A stretch of 27,399 bases of DNA from CAZTAR01 sp043813895 (GTDB taxonomy: Bacteria; Planctomycetota; Phycisphaerae; UBA1845; UTPLA1): positions 1 to 27,399 of the forward strand of contig JBDRKQ010000033.1 of NCBI GenBank assembly GCA_043813895.1. The letters are read 5' to 3'. Below the pieces are notes generated by a model. That model did no database searches, was not told the DNA's origin, and worked only from the letters and a program-made list of their open reading frames with translations. Both the position numbers and the translations under genes were made by a program. Shown here one piece after another: positions 15,013 to 23,008 of the stretch (position 1 is the first letter of the stretch; the number at the start of each line of letters is the position of its first letter).

Positions 15013-16878
15013 CTACGGTGGTCGGACATCATTGCCAGCGGCTTTTGCGCCCCCGCCGAGCAGGACTTCCTCCCAACTCCGCCACGGCTCGCCGAGATAG
15101 AAGAACGTACATCGACCGATTCGTTCTTGGCCGCCGTAGCTCTCCCGGAGCCAGCGCTTGAGCGGTGCAAGCTGCCGGCCTTCTTCCCACGCGTGGCTTT
15201 CGTCGGGCCCCTCGTGCATAGAGAAGCCCGCTGCAGGTAGGCGCAGTTCCAGCCTACCCAACTCATCCACCCTCGCCTCCAAGGGCGTCCAATCGACGAT
15301 CACATCCGGCGGATCAGCGGCCAGCCTGCGCAGCAACTCCGGCATGGGCGGTCTCAGCCTGTGTACTTGCCCCTTGAAGAGCCTGTCCGCATTGGACGAC
15401 TCCAGCGGCGTCACGCGCTGCGCGTAGTAGGAGAAAGCATGATCCCGCGGCCACAACATGACCGTGGTCTCCGGCGACGTGTGCTGTTGCACGATCGGCA
15501 CGAGCTCAGCGAGATAGGCCCGCCGCGGTTCGTACGCCGCGCGATACACGTAATTCCGATCAAAGGTGAACCGTAAATGGTCCTCGTGCGGTGAGAGCCC
15601 GAGCACGATCGTTAGCATCGCGGCCGTGGCCCAAAAGCGTTCGCCGCGAAGACGCAGGGTCTGATCGAAGAACCAGGCAGCGAGAACGGCTGCAGCCGGC
15701 GCAGCCTGTAAGAGGTAATGCCCGAAACCGTGGGGGGCGACTGTGAACAACGCGGTCGTCAAGAACCAGTAGAGTACGACGATGGCGAGCATCCGATCAG
15801 TGTTCGCGATATCGCCGGAGGCCGATGACGCCCCCACCGCCCGGCGCCAAACATAGTACGCGGTTCCGACCATCGCGGGCCCAAAGAGGACCAGCACGAG
15901 ATACAGCGTGAACCCGACCGCTGACCAGTGCTCCGGCTGCAACAAACGCGATCGCTCCAGGCCTCCCGGGCCCACGCGAACCAAGTCGTAACACACCGCT
16001 TGCTCCCAGAAGCCCGCAAGGATGCCGGTCGCCCACATCCACGCCAAGACCGGCAGCCAGACGATCGCCACGCCGCCAACGAGCAACCCGACCCGCCCGC
16101 CAACAGACCCGGCAGGTTCGCGCCGCCTCAGCCCCCCACCAACGACCGCCAGCACCGCCGCCACAAGGAACAGAATGCCCGTCTGCTTGAACAGCCCGGC
16201 CAAGCCGCAGCACGCCCCCGCCGCCAGCCAGTGTGGCACAGCTCGGCCTTCGCGGGCAACCAAGGTGCCGCACAGGCGTTCCGCCTGTGATGCCACCGGC
16301 GAGACGCCGGTGCCACACGGGGTGCCAGCGTCCATCGCGCGGAGCACATACCAACAGGCAAGCAGCTCGAACAACGCCACGAACTTCTCGACGTTGTCCC
16401 CCCAATCCGCGAGTATCCGGTGACAAAACACGACGCTCAGGAGCATCACCGCCCCGGCTGCCGCCGTGCGAGATGCGAAGCGCCGCGCGACCCTGTAGGT
16501 CAGACCAAACACCGCCAGACTCACGACGGCATCCAGCCACAGCAGGGCGCGGTCCCCTCCCCTGCCAAAAACCCACTCGACGCACGCAAAGACGTAGTAG
16601 ATGCCCGGCGGCTTGCTCTCCCAGAGATCCACGTAGAGCCTGGCCCCGTCGAGAAGCCGACCGCCAATGTAGGCCCACATCCCGGTGTCGGTCTGCAACG
16701 GAATTCCGGACCAGCTCAGACGGGTCGCAATGACGTGGGCGACCGCCACAGCCCCGAACGCCAAAGCGATGATCGACCCTCGCCGGGAGGTTCCGGACGC
16801 GAATCCGGGCGCAACTCCGCCTGCCGGCCTGCCGGCGTTTCCCCCCGATCGACTCTCCGTCTCCGGTCGTGCGTCCAC
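15013..16878 (-). CDS. GT39-like (ArnT/PMT-type) membrane glycosyltransferase
   Basis: This encodes 621 residues from a GTG at 16878. It is polytopic, with about 10-12 helices, and has the GT-C signature in the first periplasmic loop: LQTDTGMWAYIGGRLL (catalytic-type Asp at 64), then ARLYVDLWESKPPGIYY, matching the D-x-G...Y.D....PPG pattern of lipid-phosphosugar-dependent glycosyltransferases. The C-terminal part from about 450 is soluble and periplasmic. Residues about 185-217 (GTPCGTGVSPVASQAERLCG and following) break the membrane pattern and are encoded by a palindromic repeat at 16231-16318, so a repeat appears to have landed in frame between two helices. There is no Shine-Dalgarno; TACAAT lies 6 nt upstream, suggesting a leaderless message. 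The donor and acceptor sugars cannot be told. Confidence 0.82.
   Translation of the reverse strand: MDARPETESRSGGNAGRPAGGVAPGFASGTSRRGSIIALAFGAVAVAHVIATRLSWSGIPLQTDTGMWAYIGGRLLDGARLYVDLWESKPPGIYYVFACVEWVFGRGGDRALLWLDAVVSLAVFGLTYRVARRFASRTAAAGAVMLLSVVFCHRILADWGDNVEKFVALFELLACWYVLRAMDAGTPCGTGVSPVASQAERLCGTLVAREGRAVPHWLAAGACCGLAGLFKQTGILFLVAAVLAVVGGGLRRREPAGSVGGRVGLLVGGVAIVWLPVLAWMWATGILAGFWEQAVCYDLVRVGPGGLERSRLLQPEHWSAVGFTLYLVLVLFGPAMVGTAYYVWRRAVGASSASGDIANTDRMLAIVVLYWFLTTALFTVAPHGFGHYLLQAAPAAAVLAAWFFDQTLRLRGERFWATAAMLTIVLGLSPHEDHLRFTFDRNYVYRAAYEPRRAYLAELVPIVQQHTSPETTVMLWPRDHAFSYYAQRVTPLESSNADRLFKGQVHRLRPPMPELLRRLAADPPDVIVDWTPLEARVDELGRLELRLPAAGFSMHEGPDESHAWEEGRQLAPLKRWLRESYGGQERIGRCTFFYLGEPWRSWEEVLLGGGAKAAGNDVRPP
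16231..16318. repeat. Palindromic repeat inserted within a coding sequence, family D
   Basis: GTGTGGCAC (16231-16239) is the reverse complement of GTGCCACAC (16310-16318). Inside lie two perfect hairpins: CACAGGCG (16271-16278) / CGCCTGTG (16282-16289) with loop TTC, and CACCGGCG (16294-16301) / CGCCGGTG (16305-16312) with loop AGA. It is translated on the minus strand as part of the glycosyltransferase. The same GTGCCAC ends recur in the hairpin at 19533-19563. Confidence 0.8.
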
Positions 16879-16884
16879 GGCCGC

Positions 16885-16890
16885 ATTGTA
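16885..16890 (-). promoter_or_regulatory. -10-like hexamer of the GT39-like gene
   Basis: On the minus strand, TACAAT (5/6 match to TATAAT) ends 6 nt before the GTG start. With normal spacing the transcript would begin at the start codon. No -35 match is visible at the right distance. Confidence 0.4.
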
Positions 16891-17081
16891 TCACCCGCTG
16901 CGAGGGGGCATATCCTCCGCCCCTGATGCAATCCCGGGGGCTAATGCGGTCGAAGCGTCATCGTTTCGCAGTGAGACCCGGCTCCCGACAGCGTTTTCTC
17001 ATGTGGGAAATAATCCCGACCGATCTCGCAATACCCGCTCTGGAGCCTTGGTTGCGTCATCCGCCGGGCCGCGGGCCGTCA

Positions 17082-17090
17082 TGCTAGTAT
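17082..17090 (+). promoter_or_regulatory. Candidate extended -10 promoter of the 760-residue secreted protein gene
   Basis: TGC followed by TAGTAT (17085-17090) fits an extended -10 element, 47 nt before the ATG at 17138. There is no good -35, as is usual for extended -10 promoters. The resulting leader would contain the strong AGGAGG ribosome site. Confidence 0.4.
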
Positions 17091-17137
17091 CAGTCTCGGA
17101 TGGCGATTCTTAAACGTCAGATGCAGGAGGTCTCACC

Positions 17138-19420
17138 ATGTCCCGCCGAAGTCGATTCTGCTTTCCCGTCGTCGCCCTGTTGGTCGTCGCGATCGGCGTC
17201 CCGCCGGCCTTCGCCGCCCTGGACCGCCGCACGCCAAGCGATCTCTACAAGGCCTACTACCTCGAACACGAACTCGATGGCTACGCCGCAGCCAGGACCC
17301 TCTACCAAGAGGTGCTTGAAGGCGAGCCTAGCGAGGATGTCCGATCGGCCGCCCAGGCAGGCGCCAACCGCTGTCGCGACCATCTGGCCGCCGAGAACTT
17401 CTCCGCACTCATGCCCCAGGATGCGGTCTTCTATGTCGAGTTGAACCGGCCGGGCGAGATCGTCGAGAAGTTCGCAGGCATGCTCGGCCTCACCGGCAAG
17501 TCCATCCAGGAGGTGCTCGCACAGAGGCCCAGCGCCGAGTCGAACTTGCCGTTCCACATCCCGAAGGAAATCGTCATCAGTCCCGCCATCTTCGACGCGC
17601 TCAACGGTTTCGGCGGCGCCGCCGCGGCCGTCACCGACTTCGATCTGGAGGGAGGTCCGCCGTCAGGCGTCCTGGTCATCCACCACGGCGACACCGATCT
17701 GTTACGCGGCGTCCTCGAGACCGCGTTCCAGTTCAGCCCGATTACGGAGAAGATCCGAGGGATGCCAACCTTCGGTGCGAACGTGCCGGAAGTCGGTCGG
17801 CTCACGGGCGTCCTCACTGAGGCCCTGTTCATCGTCGGAACCAGTCGGGACCTCGTCGACGGCGCTGTCAGCCGTCTTCTCGACCCCGACGTTTCTTCTC
17901 TGGCCACCCGGGAGGACCTCGCGGATGCCGTCGAGGAGAGGACCGGCTCCACCCTCTTCGCCTACGCCGATCTCCAGGCCGTCCTCAAGATCGTCAAGGC
18001 GAATCTGAGCGAACACGATCTCCGCGACTTTGCCACCGCCAACACAATCGCCGACCTCGACAGCCTTCGGTGGGCGACTTTCTCCGCCGGCATCCACGAG
18101 GGAACGCTCGGCCTGCAATTCTCGGTGCGCCTAGCCGATGACCACCGGAGCCTCGCGTACAACATGCTGCGCCTGCCCCCGATGAGTCGCGGTTCTCTCG
18201 CGTGCGTCCCGCCGAACGCCGCGGCGTTCTTCGGACTCGGACTCAATCCGGCCCTCGCACAGGTTGCCTCCGACACGGCCAGGTCCGGCACGCAGAACGC
18301 CGGCATCACCGGCTTCGACATCGGCCGCGAGATCTTCTGGAACATCCGGGAGTTCAGCGCGTTTGTCGTCCCCGGCCGCATGGCCAAGCCCACAGGCAAT
18401 GGCGGCCCCCCCGTGATTCCCAATATCGGCATCGTCTTCGCCGTCAACGACGCGCAGAAGTCCGAAGCGCTCTGGGACCAGTTCCTTTCGCTACCCGGGC
18501 TCGTTGCGGGCAAGGAGCCCGTTCCGCCCAAGAAGATGGAAATCGGCTCGACGCCTGTGACGGCCTACATGATCCCGGAATTCGGTAGGATCTATCTGAG
18601 CCGGCTGGACAACTGCATCGCCATCGGCGCCTCGCGAACCGCCATCAAGGCCTCGATCAGAGCCCACGGCAGTGAGAAGTCCGTCCTCACCGATGCAGTC
18701 ATGTCCGATGTGATCGACCGCCTGCCCGAAGACAGCAGTGTCATGTTTGTGGCACATCTCGGACGGCTGGCCAAGGTCGCCGCGGATTCCGGTGATCCGA
18801 TCGCCGCCATGATTGCAGGCCACGCAGCCGACCTCTGTTCGGACACCGTCACATGGTTCGGGCTCGGCCAGTCGCCCAACCAGATGACGCTGAAGGTCGC
18901 GCTGACCGGCCTGCCGAACGTCAACAAAGCGCTCGAACGATACGCCCCGATGTTGGAGGCGCTCTCCGGAGCGGCGGCAACGGTCGCAAAGGAGAAAGCC
19001 CAAGGCAGGTCGCGCGGGGACGATGAGGACAACGGGGACAATGGCAATATCGGGAGCCTCACCAGCAAGGCCATCAAGGCCATCGCGGCCAAGGACTACG
19101 ACAAGGCCCTCAAGTACACGCTCAAGGCCCGCAAGATCGCGGATATCGGCCTCACGAACTACAACGTCGCCTGCGTGTACTCACTCCTGGGCGAGAACGA
19201 CAAGGCCTTCGACTACCTCTTCCAGGCAGCTCGCAAGGGCATGACCCCCAGCGGAGAACTCGTCCGACTTATGAAGACGGATTCGGATCTCGACAACATC
19301 CGAGACGACCCGCGTTTCAAGAAGGTGATGGCAATCGCCAAGGGAAACAGCAAAAACACCACGGTAGAAGTCGACGACGACGGTGACGACGACAACGACG
19401 CCGAAGGCGAAGAACTCTAA
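17138..19420 (+). CDS. Large secreted protein, DUF3352-like with TPR-like ends
   Basis: This encodes 760 residues. A perfect AGGAGG (17125-17130) 7 nt before the ATG fixes the start. The signal peptide is clear, with cleavage at AFA|AL after residue 26. Residues 31-85 resemble a TPR hairpin (AARTLYQEVL). The long middle (about 88-620) alternates beta strands and helices and twice repeats a motif of the form LMPQDAVFYVELNRPGEIVE / LPEDSSVMFVAHLGRLAKVA, as in DUF3352-type proteins. Residues 640-740 contain a TPR pair (NYNVACVYSLLGENDKAFDY) and the end-of-group pattern LDNIRDDPRFKKVM. The last residues are an acidic tail (VDDDGDDDND). It probably acts in the periplasm. The specific function is unknown. 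It is convergent with frr. Confidence 0.8.
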   Translation: MSRRSRFCFPVVALLVVAIGVPPAFAALDRRTPSDLYKAYYLEHELDGYAAARTLYQEVLEGEPSEDVRSAAQAGANRCRDHLAAENFSALMPQDAVFYVELNRPGEIVEKFAGMLGLTGKSIQEVLAQRPSAESNLPFHIPKEIVISPAIFDALNGFGGAAAAVTDFDLEGGPPSGVLVIHHGDTDLLRGVLETAFQFSPITEKIRGMPTFGANVPEVGRLTGVLTEALFIVGTSRDLVDGAVSRLLDPDVSSLATREDLADAVEERTGSTLFAYADLQAVLKIVKANLSEHDLRDFATANTIADLDSLRWATFSAGIHEGTLGLQFSVRLADDHRSLAYNMLRLPPMSRGSLACVPPNAAAFFGLGLNPALAQVASDTARSGTQNAGITGFDIGREIFWNIREFSAFVVPGRMAKPTGNGGPPVIPNIGIVFAVNDAQKSEALWDQFLSLPGLVAGKEPVPPKKMEIGSTPVTAYMIPEFGRIYLSRLDNCIAIGASRTAIKASIRAHGSEKSVLTDAVMSDVIDRLPEDSSVMFVAHLGRLAKVAADSGDPIAAMIAGHAADLCSDTVTWFGLGQSPNQMTLKVALTGLPNVNKALERYAPMLEALSGAAATVAKEKAQGRSRGDDEDNGDNGNIGSLTSKAIKAIAAKDYDKALKYTLKARKIADIGLTNYNVACVYSLLGENDKAFDYLFQAARKGMTPSGELVRLMKTDSDLDNIRDDPRFKKVMAIAKGNSKNTTVEVDDDGDDDNDAEGEEL

Positions 19421-19440
19421 GTCGCCGGCAGGGATTTGTC

Positions 19441-19502
19441 GCTTTGCCGAGAATCCTCTCTCGGCCCTCAGACCGGTGCCGAGAAGGGATTCTCGGCAAA
19501 GC
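19441..19502. repeat. Long perfect inverted repeat between convergent genes
   Basis: GCTTTGCCGAGAATCC (19441-19456) and GGATTCTCGGCAAAGC (19487-19502) are exact reverse complements, with further inner pairing TCTCGGC/GCCGAGA. It lies 20 nt after the end of the 760-residue protein gene and 76 nt from the end of frr. It may serve as a bidirectional transcript end, though no T-tract follows. Confidence 0.75.
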
Positions 19503-19532
19503 ATGGGGCTGCCACCCTGCGAGCGTGTATGC

Positions 19533-19563
19533 GTGCCACTGGTGGGCGAGCTGCCAGTGGCAC
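19533..19563. repeat. Hairpin with GTGCCAC ends
   Basis: GTGCCACTGG (19533-19542) pairs exactly with CCAGTGGCAC (19554-19563), leaving the 11-nt loop TGGGCGAGCTG. It sits 15 nt from the end of frr and shares its GTGCCAC ends with the repeat inside the GT39-like gene. Confidence 0.7.
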
Positions 19564-19578
19564 ACTCGCGCGCAGCGC

Positions 19579-20148
19579 TTACAGCTCCGTCACTTCCTTC
19601 ACCTTGGCGGTCATCAGATCGTCCAGGGTCTTCTCGTACTTCTTCGTGAGCTTGTCCATCTCCTCGTGACCGCGTTTCGCGTCGTCCTCGGGCAGGTCGC
19701 CGGATTTCTTCTCGGCGTCGATCTGCTGAATCGCCTCCCGGCGGGCGTTCCGCAACACGATCTTCTGCGCCTCGCCCATCTTCTTCACCTGCGAGGCAAT
19801 CTCCTTCCGACGCTCCCCTGACAACGGGGGCACCGGCAGGCGGATCACCTTCCCGTCGCTCTGGGGGTTGATGCCCAACTCCGCCTCTTGCAGGCCGCGC
19901 TCGATCTCCTTCAGCGTGCTCGGGTCGAACGGTTTGACGACAAGCAAGGTCGCGTCAGGCGCACTCACCGTCGCGAGAGACTTGAGGTCCATCGGAGCGC
20001 CGCCGTAGGCGGCCACCTTGATCTTCACATTGTCCAGTAGCCCGGGCGAGGCGCGTCCCGTTCGGACGCCCCGGTACTCCTTCTTCAGGAAATCCACCGC
20101 CTTCTCCATGGCGGCTTCCGCCTCAAACGCGATCTCGTCATAGGGCAT
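19579..20148 (-). CDS. frr: Ribosome recycling factor
   Basis: This encodes 189 residues, close to the usual 185. With EF-G it splits post-termination ribosomes into subunits in the cytoplasm. The family pattern runs through the whole protein: YRGVRTGRASPGLLDNVK, the hinge and head region YGGAPMDLKSLATVSAPD, VKPFDPSTLKEIERGL, LGINPQSDGKVIRLPVPPL, ERRKEIASQVKKMGE and a Lys-rich C-terminal helix. The ATG at 20148 has AGGAGA about 8 nt upstream; the longer frame to 20334 is an artefact that crosses the divergent gene start. It is not next to pyrH, tsf or rpsB as in many bacteria, but is divergent from a secreted-protein gene with a 165-nt gap. Confidence 0.97.
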   Translation of the reverse strand: MPYDEIAFEAEAAMEKAVDFLKKEYRGVRTGRASPGLLDNVKIKVAAYGGAPMDLKSLATVSAPDATLLVVKPFDPSTLKEIERGLQEAELGINPQSDGKVIRLPVPPLSGERRKEIASQVKKMGEAQKIVLRNARREAIQQIDAEKKSGDLPEDDAKRGHEEMDKLTKKYEKTLDDLMTAKVKEVTEL

Positions 20149-20313
20149 CTCTCGTTCTCCTGCCGTTGCGACGGCCGATATTCTAACGGCACGCCCGCCG
20201 GAAACAAACCCACACATTCTCATCCTCTCACTTGACGCCCGGCCTCCAAGCTCGCAGAATCCAAACCCGCACAGGAGGCTTGATCCACAAGAAGACTCAA
20301 CCGGAGAGTTCCC

Positions 20314-21489
20314 ATGAAGCCAGTATTCAATCACCGAACGCTAGTCGTCATTTGCGCCGTCGCATGCGCGGTCGTCCTTTGCTCCGCCGACTCCGTCACG
20401 GCCGACGACGATATCGTGGTCGTCAAGGTCAATGGCCAGGGCATCGACAAGGATGCCGCCGTCAAGGACGCCCTGCGAAACGCCCTCGAGAAAGGCGGCA
20501 AGAACGAGATCGTGAGCAAGTCTCAGACCAAAGACTTCGCGCTGGAGTACGACATCGTCCTCTCCAGAGCAACCGGCTTGGTCAAGGACTACAAGGTCCT
20601 CAGCGGAAGCGAAAGCCAGGGCATCTACACGGTCGAGATCGAGGCCAAGGTCAGCAAGAAGCTCATCGACGCCACATGGGGAGAAGTCGCGATCCTGCTC
20701 AAACAACTCGGCCGCCCCAAGATCATGATCATCTTCACCGAGGTCATCCACGACCTCGAACGCCCCGAAGGCAGCCGTGAGATCGTTCAGCGATCCAGTG
20801 TCCTCGGCACGCGAATCGAACGGAAGCTGCTGAAGCTCGGATTCAAGCTCGTCAATCCCGGGCAAATGAAGGAGATCGATCAGAAGAAGGCCGAGATCGC
20901 CGCTGCAGAGGACGATACCGCCACGCTCAAGGCCCTTGCCAGCAGCTACGGGGCCGCGATCTACATCAAGGGCCAGTCCAGGGCTTCCGGCCCGCAGCGA
21001 ACCACGGCCGCAGGCATCGACCTGTGCATGTGGGAGACCGACGTCACGATCCAGGGCTTCTGGACCGAGACCGCCGACGCCATCTTCTCGAACACGATGG
21101 TCGGCACCCGTGGCGGCTCGCGCGTGGCCGGCCCTCCCGGCGGCCGCAAGGCACTCGAGAAAAGCGGCGCACTGCTCGCGGACGCCAGCGTCTTTGACCT
21201 GCTCGAGGCGTGGACGCGCGGCACGATGGGCGGCGGCGGCGACATCATCGTCGAGGTGCGAAATGTCACCGACGTCAAGCAGGCGATTCAGATCAAGAAG
21301 GCCCTCGCCCAGATTGACGGCGTCGAGGAAGTGACCAAGGAAGGCCTCAAAGGCACGGTCAAGTACACCGTCGTCACGAACATGACCGCCGAGACCTTCC
21401 TCGAAAACATGGTCGAGCTGTCCTTCGAGGGCTTTGAACTCAACTTCGAAGACCAGAAGATGAAGACGATCATCTGCACGGTGCAATAG
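20314..21489 (+). CDS. Secreted protein with FlgT-N/LPP20-like N-terminal domain
   Basis: This encodes 391 residues. GGAG sits about 7 nt before the ATG. The signal peptide runs to about residue 30 (VVICAVACAVVLCSADSVTA|DD). Residues about 35-120 follow the pattern seen in the N-terminal domain of FlgT and in LPP20-type proteins: VNGQGIDKDAAVKDALRNAL, then LSRATGLVKDYKVLSGS, YTVEIEAKVS. Residues 130-290 hold an alpha/beta region (KIMIIFTEVIHD, FKLVNPGQM, YIKGQSRASG) resembling the middle domain of such proteins, and about 300-391 a final alpha/beta domain with paired VEVRNVTD and TVVTNMTAE segments. FlgT itself belongs to Vibrio-type flagellar motors; no flagellar gene is nearby, so a general periplasmic or envelope role is safer. 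Repeat A copy 3 follows the stop by 13 nt. Confidence 0.75.
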   Translation: MKPVFNHRTLVVICAVACAVVLCSADSVTADDDIVVVKVNGQGIDKDAAVKDALRNALEKGGKNEIVSKSQTKDFALEYDIVLSRATGLVKDYKVLSGSESQGIYTVEIEAKVSKKLIDATWGEVAILLKQLGRPKIMIIFTEVIHDLERPEGSREIVQRSSVLGTRIERKLLKLGFKLVNPGQMKEIDQKKAEIAAAEDDTATLKALASSYGAAIYIKGQSRASGPQRTTAAGIDLCMWETDVTIQGFWTETADAIFSNTMVGTRGGSRVAGPPGGRKALEKSGALLADASVFDLLEAWTRGTMGGGGDIIVEVRNVTDVKQAIQIKKALAQIDGVEEVTKEGLKGTVKYTVVTNMTAETFLENMVELSFEGFELNFEDQKMKTIICTVQ

Positions 21490-21502
21490 TCCGGGCGCGG
21501 TC

Positions 21503-21594
21503 GAGGAGCCGCGGACTTCAGTCCGCGCGGTTGCTCTCGGCGCGAAGACGTTCACATCTTCGAACGGCCGCGCGGGCTGAAGCCCGCGGCTCTT
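21503..21594. repeat. Palindromic dispersed repeat, family A, copy 3
   Basis: Arms 21503-21530 and 21568-21594 are near reverse complements around GCCGCGGACTTCAGTCCGCG. The inner stem is CGAAGA (21543-21548) / TCTTCG (21557-21562) with an 8-nt loop. It has the same orientation as copies at 6116 and 14877. It starts 13 nt after the preceding stop codon. Confidence 0.87.
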
Positions 21595-21670
21595 CTGTCT
21601 GGGAACGATCGAACGCTGTCGTATTCGTAAGGAAAGTGCGTCCCGGACGCGCCCTACCCAGGTTTGACCG

Positions 21671-21676
21671 TATAAT
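21671..21676 (+). promoter_or_regulatory. Consensus -10 hexamer of the 441-residue membrane protein gene
   Basis: A perfect TATAAT ends 6 nt before the ATG at 21683. Initiation 7 nt downstream of the hexamer would place the transcript start on the ATG itself, so the message is likely leaderless. No -35 match lies 16-18 nt upstream. Confidence 0.5.
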
Positions 21677-21682
21677 CCCACC

Positions 21683-23008
21683 ATGTCCGCCCCGCAGAAC
21701 AACAAGCTCTCGCCGACCGATGGTACACCGCGTTGGCAGGTCTGGGGATGTCTCGTGCTCATGCTCGCCGGCCTGTATCTCGTGGTCGGCGACAAGATCC
21801 ATCTCTCGACTTGGCGCGTCACGCCGGAAGGAAACACCGCACTCGCGGAGGCCCTGGCATGGCACAGGGGAACGCTCTGCCTCGATCGGGCTTTCTACGA
21901 GGACGTCGAAGTCAACGGCGAACGCTACAACATCGTCGGCCTCGCGTTCGTCGTCCTCGCGTACGTCGGCACGGCCGTCAGCGGTTGGCTGGGCGCACCG
22001 CCGGAACAGTTCTACCCGCCGCTGTATGTCGCCATGGTGGCACTCCCGCTCCCGTTCCTCGGCTACTGGGCGTTCCGCACGGTCGTCAAGTCGCCGCAGT
22101 GGTCAGCCGTCCTCACGGCGTATCTCATCACCGGCACCAGCCTGCTGCCGCTCTTGTGGATATGCGGGAGGGGCAGCCTGTACGAGATCAACCATGCCCT
22201 TGCCGTCTCAGGCCTGCTGCTGCTCGGCGGCGATCTACTCGGCCGGCGACGCCTCTGGCCTTCGATCATCGGACTTTGCCTGGCCGCATGGTCGCGACAG
22301 ATGACGTGCCTCTATGCAGTCCCCCTTCTTTGGCTGGCTTGGCGCGGTAGCGATCAACTCGTTCCGGAGAAACATCAAGAAGCCCCGTCCGCAACGTCAA
22401 CCGAGATGGGCCGAATCTCCTCGCCACCACGAACGCATCGCCCGCGACGCGCGTTCTACGGCGTCCTGCTCGGCGTTCTTTTCGTCGCGGCGGTCCCGAT
22501 GACCCTCAACACGCTGAAGTTCGGCAGCCCTTTCGAGACCGGCTACCAACGCCTCTACGATGGTCGGGAAGACCGGATCGCCCGCGACGCGCGCGAGCAG
22601 TTCTACGGACCTCGCTACTTCCTCCGGCACGCAAAGGCCATGCACGTCTGCTTTCCCGCCTGGGACATCCGCGGCGGCACCCTGTACGCTGCGACTGGTG
22701 AGACGGACGGCGGCAGCATCTGGCTCACGAGCCCCCTGCTTCTCGCCGTTCTCCTGACCTGGCGGCGGTGGTGGCGCGAGCCGTGCCGGCGTGCCCTCAT
22801 GCTGGCGTCTTTCGCCGTCATGCTCGGCCTGATGGGATACCACACGACCGGCGCGGTCGGAGCGGGTTACTACAGGTACTCGCTCGACTTCATCCCGATC
22901 TGGCTGCTTGTCATTGCCCCGTACCTGCCGCAGGGCCGTTACGGTCCACCCCTAACGCTCGCCTGCCTCGCCTACAGCGCCCTCTACTTCGACATCATCA
23001 TGGGCTGA
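21683..23008 (+). CDS. Polytopic membrane protein, possibly GT-C glycosyltransferase-like
   Basis: This encodes 441 residues with about 9-10 predicted helices: for example WGCLVLMLAGLYLVV (21-35), IVGLAFVVLAYVGTAVSGWL, YVAMVALPLPFLGYWAF, GVLLGVLFVAAVPM and a hydrophobic C-terminus. The first loop (WRVTPEGNTALAEALAWHRG) resembles the position of the acidic residue in GT-C glycosyltransferases, with an acidic Glu before Gly, but the full signature is not present. A Pro/Ser/Arg-rich cytoplasmic loop lies near residues 230-260. A conserved-looking soluble loop FYGPRYFLRHAKAMHVCF follows. The ATG has no Shine-Dalgarno but has TATAAT 6 nt upstream. It stands alone after repeat A copy 3. An envelope or polysaccharide role is a guess from layout and neighbours. 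Confidence 0.7.
   Translation: MSAPQNNKLSPTDGTPRWQVWGCLVLMLAGLYLVVGDKIHLSTWRVTPEGNTALAEALAWHRGTLCLDRAFYEDVEVNGERYNIVGLAFVVLAYVGTAVSGWLGAPPEQFYPPLYVAMVALPLPFLGYWAFRTVVKSPQWSAVLTAYLITGTSLLPLLWICGRGSLYEINHALAVSGLLLLGGDLLGRRRLWPSIIGLCLAAWSRQMTCLYAVPLLWLAWRGSDQLVPEKHQEAPSATSTEMGRISSPPRTHRPRRAFYGVLLGVLFVAAVPMTLNTLKFGSPFETGYQRLYDGREDRIARDAREQFYGPRYFLRHAKAMHVCFPAWDIRGGTLYAATGETDGGSIWLTSPLLLAVLLTWRRWWREPCRRALMLASFAVMLGLMGYHTTGAVGAGYYRYSLDFIPIWLLVIAPYLPQGRYGPPLTLACLAYSALYFDIIMG

Noticed and set aside
15797..16894. A 365-codon minus-strand frame overlapping the GT39-like gene.
   Set aside because: It is Gly/Arg/Cys-rich without membrane pattern, while the overlapping frame gives a clean polytopic protein.
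491..19563. The hairpins between convergent genes as classic Rho-independent terminators.
   Set aside because: None is followed by a T-tract on either strand, so they are recorded only as low-confidence terminators or as repeats.
20341..21837. A 498-codon open frame on the minus strand opposite the FlgT-N-like gene.
   Set aside because: It is a high-GC antisense shadow: it runs through repeat A copy 3, has no ribosome site and its protein has no fold-like pattern, whereas the plus-strand gene has a signal peptide and a ribosome site.
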